DNA of 9,770 nt. It comes from an uncultured Bacteroidales bacterium. GTDB taxonomy: Bacteria > Bacteroidota > Bacteroidia > Bacteroidales > UBA932. The notes beneath the pieces were generated by a model that ran no database searches, was not told where the DNA came from, and saw nothing but the letters and a program-made list of their open reading frames with translations. Made by a program: the position numbers and the translations under genes. The stretch covers positions 1 through 9,770 of the forward strand of contig CAKVBK010000067.1 in the NCBI GenBank assembly GCA_934725285.1. Direction: 5' to 3'. Numbering within the stretch: the first letter of the stretch is position 1; each line of letters begins with the position of its first letter. Positions 1 through 5,171 of this stretch are shown here, piece by piece.

Positions 1-465
1 TTCGTGAACATCATGGCGTATGACATGGCATCCGCGCCATACCATAATGCTCCTCTCTACAGGAAGGATGCGGACGGCAATGTATCACCTTATGTAGGGT
101 ATATGACAGTGGACGAGTCCGTGGAGGCGCATTTGAACGCAGGAATGCCGGCTGACAGGCTAGTCCTCGGAATGCCGTTCTACGGACATGGAAACGGCAA
201 GGACTATGACGGATACGTGGACTACAGGGATAACAAGGGACCCAAGGCTGGCCATCAGGAACTGTGGGATGAGATCGCGAGGGTGCCTTACTATGCTAAT
301 GCTAAGGGTGAACTGCTTTTGGGATTCGATAATGCCCGTTCGATACGCGAGAAATGCAATTACATAAAGGAAAAAGGATTGAAGGGCGGCATGTACTGGG
401 ATTATGGTGCCGACAACGATGCCGGAGACCTGTCAAGAGCCGTCGCTTCTGTGCTCCTTAAGTAA
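1..465 (+). CDS. GH18 chitinase-like glycoside hydrolase, C-terminal part (5' truncated)
   Basis: The reading frame is open from base 1, so the true start lies upstream; about 154 residues remain before the TAA at 463-465. Three features match the second half of a glycoside hydrolase family 18 TIM barrel: a MAYDM segment near the start (the family's MxYD strand, whose Tyr/Asp help bind the substrate N-acetyl group), LVLGMPFYGHG in the middle, and GGMYWDYGAD near the end, equivalent to the last barrel strand with its conserved Trp. GH18 enzymes hydrolyse beta-1,4 links between GlcNAc residues in chitin or peptidoglycan-type glycans, usually in the periplasm or outside the cell. The catalytic DxxDxDxE motif and any signal peptide would be upstream and cannot be checked, so activity is unproven. 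An endo-beta-N-acetylglucosaminidase or a non-catalytic GH18 relative is possible. The gene ends at a hairpin terminator and converges with tamL. Confidence 0.88.
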   Translation, partial: FVNIMAYDMASAPYHNAPLYRKDADGNVSPYVGYMTVDESVEAHLNAGMPADRLVLGMPFYGHGNGKDYDGYVDYRDNKGPKAGHQELWDEIARVPYYANAKGELLLGFDNARSIREKCNYIKEKGLKGGMYWDYGADNDAGDLSRAVASVLLK

Positions 466-489
466 ACCAGCGCTCAAAATTTCTTACTA

Positions 490-526
490 TTTCCGCTGTG
501 GTGGTCAGTCACGGCGGAAACTTTTT
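490..526 (+). terminator. Rho-independent terminator after the GH18 gene
   Basis: An 11-bp stem (490-500 with 510-520, containing one G-U pair) has a 9-nt loop and is followed directly by CTTTTTG. It begins 25 bp after the GH18 stop codon. On the minus strand the hairpin still forms but no T-run follows it, so it is best read as terminating the plus-strand GH18 transcript. It may also slow read-through from the convergent tamL. Confidence 0.8.
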
Positions 527-548
527 GCTCTTTGGGCAAAGTTGAGCT

Positions 549-2762
549 TTAGAATGGATATCCGACACCAAAGTGGATGGTGTAGCCGTCTTTCTTCAGC
601 CATTTGGAAGGGGCGCGCCAGCGGTCTGTGTCCAGAGACGGGTCATAGACTTTCATTCCCATGTCCAGACGGAGTATCAGAAAGTTAAGATCAACTCTGA
701 GTCCAAGCCCCCAGTCGGCGGCCAGACTGGCCGCGAGGTTTCTGAGATCGAAATGGGTGTGGGCACCGTTGTCACCGTCGGTTTCTTTCAGAGTCCAGAT
801 GTTGCCGATGTCTGTGAATACAGCTCCGCACAGCTTCCAGAACATCGGGAAGCGGTACTCCAGATTGGCCTCCAGCTTCACGTCTCCGGTCTGGCTCGGA
901 ATCACGAACGTAGTGTCCGTTTTTGCATGGCCAGGACCCAAGGCGCGGGCCTGCCATCCACGCATGCTGTTGGCCCCGCCACTGTAGAACTGTTTCTCGA
1001 AAGGAAGTGTTGATGAGTTGCCGTAGGCGTAGCCGACACCGCCAAGCAGCCGCATGGCCAAGGCCTGACCGCTGTTCTTGCCGAAGACAAAAGTCTTGCC
1101 GAGAGTGAGTTCTGTGCGGATGTACTGGGAATATGGAGTGTTCCAGATAAGCCTGGATCCATATTCGTCCTTCCTCATGGTTCCGTTGAACATGCTAAGG
1201 ACATTGCCGGAGGCGTCCAGTTGCAGGCGGGCATATTCATAAGTCTCCTTAGGTACCAATGCAGTGCTGGTCGTGTAGTAGGCCACAAGCCCGGAACCTA
1301 CATCAAAGTGGTTCTGGTAGGCGTCTCTCATAAACGGATTGCCTGAAAGAGTTGTATAGAAGTTCGGATCGAGATTCGTCAGCCGGACTATCTTGGCCTG
1401 TATCGGAAAGAACTGGTAAAAGAATCTTCCGTTACGCAGCGAACCAGAATAGCCATAAGACGTGGAGATCGTATTCCTTGTGTATTCAGGGCGATTCTGG
1501 TAGTTATATGAAGCGTTGATTTCGGTGCGTGGGACGGATGGGCCCTTGAACATTGAGTTTGGCAGGCCAAGGAACTCGGGAAAACTCAGGCCGGCGGAGA
1601 CACCGAACTCGTTGGACTTGACGCTTCTGTCATCGTACTTGAACTGGAAGTTCCCAAGGAAGCCAAGATTAAGCCACTGGGCGCCGTGGAATATGTTTTT
1701 GTGGTAATAATTCAGCTGAGGAGATATTCCGATCAAGCCGGTCGAATTAGTGGATCCTTCCAGATTGACCTTGAATCCCTGCATCCTTGAACGGGTGAGA
1801 TTGATGTCACAGTCCACTACTCCGGAGTCGCGAGGAGTGAGGGAGACATTGACACCGCTGAACATCCTTAAGGCTGAAAAACGTGAGTATGTCGTGTTGA
1901 CCTCATTCTCATCATATTGGTCTCCAGGGTGGAGAGTGCACATATTCCTAAGCACTTTGTCATTGAATTTCAGGTCTTTGTCGTATGATATCGAGACATC
2001 CCCCAAGGAATATTTCCTGTGAGGGCGGGCATATTCAGGAGTCTGGTTCCTTGTGTATTCCTTGACAGTCATCAGAAGGCCGGCGGTATCGGTTGAATTA
2101 AGAGTGTCGGCCTCGAAGGAGAAGTAGTTTTTTGTGAACCCGAAGTATCCTTTGCGCCTCATTGCGGACGCGCTGCGTTCAGTCTCTTTTTCCAACGCGT
2201 CCTCGGAGAGGAAATCACCCGGTCTAATGGTTATCTCGGAAGTGTCGGCAAGGAAGTCATCTCTGAATTCTCCGTCCGGAACCGAGTATGTTATCTCTCC
2301 TACCCTGAACCGCTTGCCGAGAGTGACAGAATATGTCACATTCACTTTACGTCCTTTCACCTCAATGTCACTCCGTACATCTGAACCGTAGTATCCAAGG
2401 TACTCAAGATGCCTGTTGATGTTCTCGATCGAAGCTTCGACCTGAGACGGCTGGTAAACGACGGGCGCAGTGCCGACACTCCTGATGAACTTGTTTATGG
2501 CTCTGTCAGGATTTTTCCCGGACCAGTTGTATATGTTAAGGAAAGGATTCCATCCGAAGATTATGTAGGAATTAGGCTTCTGCTTGATGTATGACTCGAT
2601 TGTTTTCGTGTTGAACCGGTTGTCGTTGCTGACTTGCACCTTGTTCGATGCCAGGCGGTATTGCCCCTCCTCCAAAACGCGTGTCGTGCTGCACGAGAAA
2701 CTCAGCGCGGCTGCGGTGGCCACAGCGGCCATCAAAGAAATTAATGAGGATTTTGCCATCAT
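549..2762 (-). CDS. tamL: TamL: Omp85/BamA-superfamily outer membrane assembly lipoprotein
   Basis: A protein of 737 residues from the chosen ATG. The N-terminus has a short basic n-region (MMAKSS), a hydrophobic run rich in Ala and Leu, and a cysteine at residue 24 after SFS, giving a lipoprotein signal followed by CSTTRVLEEGQY, typical of Bacteroidota TamL. The next roughly 300 residues fit POTRA-type periplasmic domains; the rest is an amphipathic beta-barrel. Near residues 601-603 is the RGW of the conserved loop-6 (V/I)RG(F/Y) motif, preceded by SGGANS, and the protein ends in phenylalanine, a classical outer-membrane insertion signal. TamL replaces TamA in this phylum and works with TamB in building the outer membrane. 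No tamB is adjacent. The frame can be extended to a TTG at 2801 (750 aa), but that puts 13 extra residues before the signal peptide and overlaps a promoter-like element, so ATG 2762 (or 2759) is preferred. It is divergent from the arginine decarboxylase gene. Confidence 0.9.
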   Translation of the reverse strand: MMAKSSLISLMAAVATAAALSFSCSTTRVLEEGQYRLASNKVQVSNDNRFNTKTIESYIKQKPNSYIIFGWNPFLNIYNWSGKNPDRAINKFIRSVGTAPVVYQPSQVEASIENINRHLEYLGYYGSDVRSDIEVKGRKVNVTYSVTLGKRFRVGEITYSVPDGEFRDDFLADTSEITIRPGDFLSEDALEKETERSASAMRRKGYFGFTKNYFSFEADTLNSTDTAGLLMTVKEYTRNQTPEYARPHRKYSLGDVSISYDKDLKFNDKVLRNMCTLHPGDQYDENEVNTTYSRFSALRMFSGVNVSLTPRDSGVVDCDINLTRSRMQGFKVNLEGSTNSTGLIGISPQLNYYHKNIFHGAQWLNLGFLGNFQFKYDDRSVKSNEFGVSAGLSFPEFLGLPNSMFKGPSVPRTEINASYNYQNRPEYTRNTISTSYGYSGSLRNGRFFYQFFPIQAKIVRLTNLDPNFYTTLSGNPFMRDAYQNHFDVGSGLVAYYTTSTALVPKETYEYARLQLDASGNVLSMFNGTMRKDEYGSRLIWNTPYSQYIRTELTLGKTFVFGKNSGQALAMRLLGGVGYAYGNSSTLPFEKQFYSGGANSMRGWQARALGPGHAKTDTTFVIPSQTGDVKLEANLEYRFPMFWKLCGAVFTDIGNIWTLKETDGDNGAHTHFDLRNLAASLAADWGLGLRVDLNFLILRLDMGMKVYDPSLDTDRWRAPSKWLKKDGYTIHFGVGYPF

Positions 2763-2768
2763 ATTCCA

Positions 2769-2803
2769 CAAAAATAGCAAGCCTTTCTGATTTTTCTTCA
2801 AAA
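2769..2803 (-). promoter_or_regulatory. Candidate Bacteroidota promoter for tamL
   Basis: On the minus strand TATTTTTG (2769-2776) matches the -7 consensus TAnnTTTG, and a TTTTG (2799-2803) lies about 22 bp upstream, in the place of the -33 element. The -7 box ends only 6 bp before ATG 2762, so the transcript would have almost no leader. The TTG at 2801 that could extend tamL lies in the -33 element, which argues against that longer start. This is pattern matching only. Confidence 0.35.
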
Positions 2804-2830
2804 TCGGGACAAAATATTAATTTTCGTACC

Positions 2831-2838
2831 TATATTTG
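2831..2838 (+). promoter_or_regulatory. Candidate -7 promoter element for the arginine decarboxylase-methyltransferase pair
   Basis: TATATTTG is an exact match to the Bacteroidota -7 consensus TAnnTTTG. It lies 76 bp upstream of ATG 2915 in the divergent intergenic region and would give a leader of about 70 nt. No convincing TTTG -33 box is seen at the expected distance, which lowers confidence. Confidence 0.4.
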
Positions 2839-2840
2839 CA

Positions 2841-2869
2841 CGCCGAAGCCGGGCAAGGCATTTTCGGCG
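2841..2869 (+). promoter_or_regulatory. Inverted repeat / 5' leader hairpin before the arginine decarboxylase
   Basis: CGCCGAA (2841-2847) pairs perfectly with TTCGGCG (2863-2869). GCC (2848-2850) can pair with GGC (2857-2859) inside it, leaving a 3-nt bulge on the 3' side. It starts just after the putative -7 element, so it would sit at the very 5' end of the mRNA or act as a DNA operator at the start site. It is not followed by a T-run, so it does not look like a terminator. It could be regulatory, could stabilise the mRNA, or could be chance; it does not match any riboswitch I recognise. Confidence 0.4.
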
Positions 2870-2914
2870 GTTCATTACTTATGTCGAACATTATAGGTTT
2901 ACAGTTATTTTAGG

Positions 2915-4309
2915 ATGAAGAACAAGTACATCGATCTTGTGGATCAGACATTTGATTTTCCGCAGGACGAATTCAGGGTTGAAGACGGCAATCTTTTTGT
3001 CAATGACATTGACATGATGGGAATCATCAAGGAATATGGCACACCGTTGAAACTCACCTATCTCCCGAAGATCACCTCACAGATCCACAGGGCCAAGAGA
3101 ATGTTCCGCAACGCGATGTCCAAGGTCAGCTATGAGGGAGACCATCATTACTGCTACTGCACGAAGAGCTCACAGTTCAAGTTCGTCATCGAGCAGGCGC
3201 TCAAGAGCGATGTCCATCTTGAGACATCTTCAGCCTACGACCTGGACCTCATCCGCAAGCTGGAGGCCGACAAACTCGTGGACAAGAACCTGATAATCAT
3301 CTGCAACGGATTCAAGAGGCCGCAGTATATCAAGAACATCTCCGATATGCTCAATGGCGGATGGCACAACATCATTCCTGTGCTTGACAACAAGAACGAA
3401 CTGGAGGATCTCGACGACATGATCGAAGTGCCTACAAAACTTGGCATCCGCATAGCGTCCGAGGAGGAGCCGTCATTCGATTTCTACACTTCACGTCTCG
3501 GCATCAGATACTCTGACATCATACCGTTTTACCGCAACGGCATAAGCAAGAACCCTAAGTTCAAGCTGAAGATGCTCCATTTCTTCATCAACACCGGCAT
3601 CAGGGACACCTCCTACTACTGGAACGAGCTGGCGCGCTGCCTGAACCTCTACTGCGACCTCAAACAGATATGCCCTGATCTGGACTCCTTGAATATCGGA
3701 GGCGGACTTCCTATAAAGACCTCTCTTGCTGTTGACTATGACTACAAGTATATGATCGAGGAGATCGTCTACCAGATCAAGTCGGTCTGCGACTCCCACG
3801 GCGTGCAGGTCCCGGACATCTACACGGAATTCGGCAACTTCACTGTCGGCGAGAGCGGGGCGACCATATTCAAAGTTCTGGATGTCAAGCAGCAGAATGA
3901 CCGTGAGTGCTGGTACATGATCGACAACTCGTTCATGACGAGCCTTCCTGACACCTGGGGACTTCACCAGAGGTTTATCCTCTTCCCTATCAACAAGTGG
4001 AATGAGGAATATCACCGTGTCTTTCTCGGTGGGCTTACCTGTGACAGCAAGGATTTCTACAATTCCGAGGCGCACTCGAACGCGATCTTCCTTCCTGTGA
4101 TGAAGAACAGAAGGGATCCGCTCTACATCGGATTCTTCCACACGGGAGCCTATCAGGAGGCCATATCAGGTTATGGCGGAGTGAAGCACTGCCTCCAGCC
4201 TTCCCCTAAGCATATCCTCATCGACAAGGACAAGGACGGAAAGATCACAACAAGAGTGTTCGCTCCGGAGCAGAGTTCGGAGTCGATGCTGAAGATCCTC
4301 GGATTCTAG
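2915..4309 (+). CDS. speA: Arginine decarboxylase, PLP-dependent fold type III (short Bacteroidota form)
   Basis: A cytoplasmic protein of 464 residues that should convert L-arginine to agmatine and CO2, the first step of the agmatine route to putrescine and spermidine. The PLP barrel fills the first half: the cofactor lysine is K84 in YCTKSS, and the glycine loop that holds the PLP phosphate is IGGG at 261-264. In the C-terminal beta-domain, GGLTCDS (372-378) supplies the catalytic Cys376-Asp377 of the partner subunit, and GAY at 411-413 gives the PLP-contacting tyrosine. The family's usual EPGR-like segment reads TEFGNFTVGESG (304-315), a variation I associate with this short form. At 464 residues it is much shorter than E. 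coli SpeA (about 630-660) and lacks its inserts and extension. It is followed after 3 bp by an RNA methyltransferase gene, probably co-transcribed. Activity on another basic amino acid is possible, but similarity to annotated Bacteroidota arginine decarboxylases is strong from memory. Confidence 0.87.
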   Translation: MKNKYIDLVDQTFDFPQDEFRVEDGNLFVNDIDMMGIIKEYGTPLKLTYLPKITSQIHRAKRMFRNAMSKVSYEGDHHYCYCTKSSQFKFVIEQALKSDVHLETSSAYDLDLIRKLEADKLVDKNLIIICNGFKRPQYIKNISDMLNGGWHNIIPVLDNKNELEDLDDMIEVPTKLGIRIASEEEPSFDFYTSRLGIRYSDIIPFYRNGISKNPKFKLKMLHFFINTGIRDTSYYWNELARCLNLYCDLKQICPDLDSLNIGGGLPIKTSLAVDYDYKYMIEEIVYQIKSVCDSHGVQVPDIYTEFGNFTVGESGATIFKVLDVKQQNDRECWYMIDNSFMTSLPDTWGLHQRFILFPINKWNEEYHRVFLGGLTCDSKDFYNSEAHSNAIFLPVMKNRRDPLYIGFFHTGAYQEAISGYGGVKHCLQPSPKHILIDKDKDGKITTRVFAPEQSSESMLKILGF

Positions 4310-4312
4310 GCT

Positions 4313-5056
4313 ATGTCCTTACCTGTTTCACACAATGAGATAAAGTTCGTCAAGTCTCTTGGACAGAAAAAGTTCAGGGATGAGAATGGCCTTTTTGTCA
4401 TCGAAGGTGAAAAGATGGTGGCCGAGGCCATGCGCTCCCGGTTTTCAGTCGAGAAGGTCTATAGGGAAGAAGAGGTCGGGAGCGCCGTGATGGCAAGGCT
4501 GAGTCTGCTGTCCTCCCCGTCACCGGTCTTGGCGATAGTCAGGAAGCCGGCGGACATCGAAGTCGGAAGTCTCTTGAATATTCCAGACAAAGGACTGTTT
4601 TTGGCGCTTGACGGTATCAGGGATCCGGGCAACCTTGGCACGATCATCCGCACGGCGGACTGGTTCGGGATCGACGCGGTGTTCGCCTCAAAGGACACGG
4701 TGGACATATTCAATCCGAAGGTTGTGCAGTCCACGATGGGAGCTATATTCAGAGTGAGATTTCATTATTGTGACATTTGTAACCTTTGCAAGGCGGCCGT
4801 TTCTATGGGAGGCAATGTGTACGGCACTTTCCTGGATGGCGAGGACATGTACGCAAAGGAACTTGCGACAGGATCGGCTTCACCTTCCGTCATTGTGATA
4901 GGCAACGAGTCCAAAGGCATTTCCCATGAAGTTGGTAAACTTGTGACAGACAGGTTGTTCATCCCTTCATGGCCTAGAAACGAGAGGGGTTCAGAGTCTC
5001 TCAATGCGGCTGTGGCCACAGCGATAACAATTGCTGAGTTCCGCCGCAGGGCGTAG
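4313..5056 (+). CDS. TrmH/SpoU-family RNA 2'-O-ribose methyltransferase
   Basis: A 247-residue cytoplasmic enzyme expected to move a methyl group from SAM to a ribose 2'-OH in rRNA or tRNA. The first roughly 85 residues form an L30e-like RNA-binding domain (KFVKSL...FVIEGEKMVAEA), as in the RlmB/MRM3 branch. The catalytic SPOUT knot domain follows with all three motifs: motif 1 NLGTIIRTADWFG (107-119, catalytic-type Arg113), motif 2 IGNESKGIS (196-204, with N198-E199), and motif 3 SESLNAAVATAI (227-238), which builds the knot and the SAM pocket. The target nucleotide cannot be told from sequence. It starts 3 bp after the arginine decarboxylase stop, so the two are likely one operon. In Bacteroidota a TrmH-family gene is, to my recollection, often found next to tamL; here the decarboxylase lies between them. 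Confidence 0.92.
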   Translation: MSLPVSHNEIKFVKSLGQKKFRDENGLFVIEGEKMVAEAMRSRFSVEKVYREEEVGSAVMARLSLLSSPSPVLAIVRKPADIEVGSLLNIPDKGLFLALDGIRDPGNLGTIIRTADWFGIDAVFASKDTVDIFNPKVVQSTMGAIFRVRFHYCDICNLCKAAVSMGGNVYGTFLDGEDMYAKELATGSASPSVIVIGNESKGISHEVGKLVTDRLFIPSWPRNERGSESLNAAVATAITIAEFRRRA

Positions 5057-5142
5057 AATGCGTTTTTTTCTTTTCTGAAATCTGTTTTGATTTGTCGGAA
5101 ACGTTCTTTTTGAGGTGAAAATATTCATGGATTTTTCGTAAT

Positions 5143-5155
5143 TTGCGGTCCGCAA
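5143..5155. promoter_or_regulatory. Perfect 6-bp-arm palindrome upstream of the receiver/ATP-grasp gene
   Basis: TTGCGG-T-CCGCAA is an inverted repeat of two 6-nt arms around a single central base, ending 16 bp before ATG 5172. It overlaps TAATTTG (5139-5145), a one-base-short version of the TAnnTTTG -7 element. A dyad over a promoter is the usual layout of an operator, but a 13-bp palindrome can occur by chance and the promoter match is imperfect. A 1-nt loop cannot form an RNA hairpin as such, so a DNA site is more likely than a terminator. Confidence 0.35.
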
Positions 5156-5171
5156 GCAAATACGGACGCAA

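Noticed and set aside
527..548. Second small hairpin between the GH18 terminator and the tamL stop (CTTTG-GG-CAAAG with GCTC/GAGC flanks)
   Set aside because: Short stem with an asymmetric internal loop and no T-run after it on either strand; not convincing as a tamL terminator.
2763..2801. Start of tamL at TTG 2801
   Set aside because: A rare start codon giving an over-long signal peptide and overlapping a promoter-like element; tandem ATGs at 2762/2759 are better placed.
3491..4141. A 216-codon open frame on the minus strand within the arginine decarboxylase gene
   Set aside because: It is fully antisense to a gene with clear catalytic motifs, its translation is rich in Val/Asp/Arg as expected from a codon shadow, and it shows no recognisable domain.
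5041..5075. Terminator after the RNA methyltransferase gene (T-rich tract 5063-5074)
   Set aside because: The T-run is good, but only 4-bp stems (5042-5045/5050-5053 or 5045-5048/5059-5062) can be drawn before it, too weak to call.
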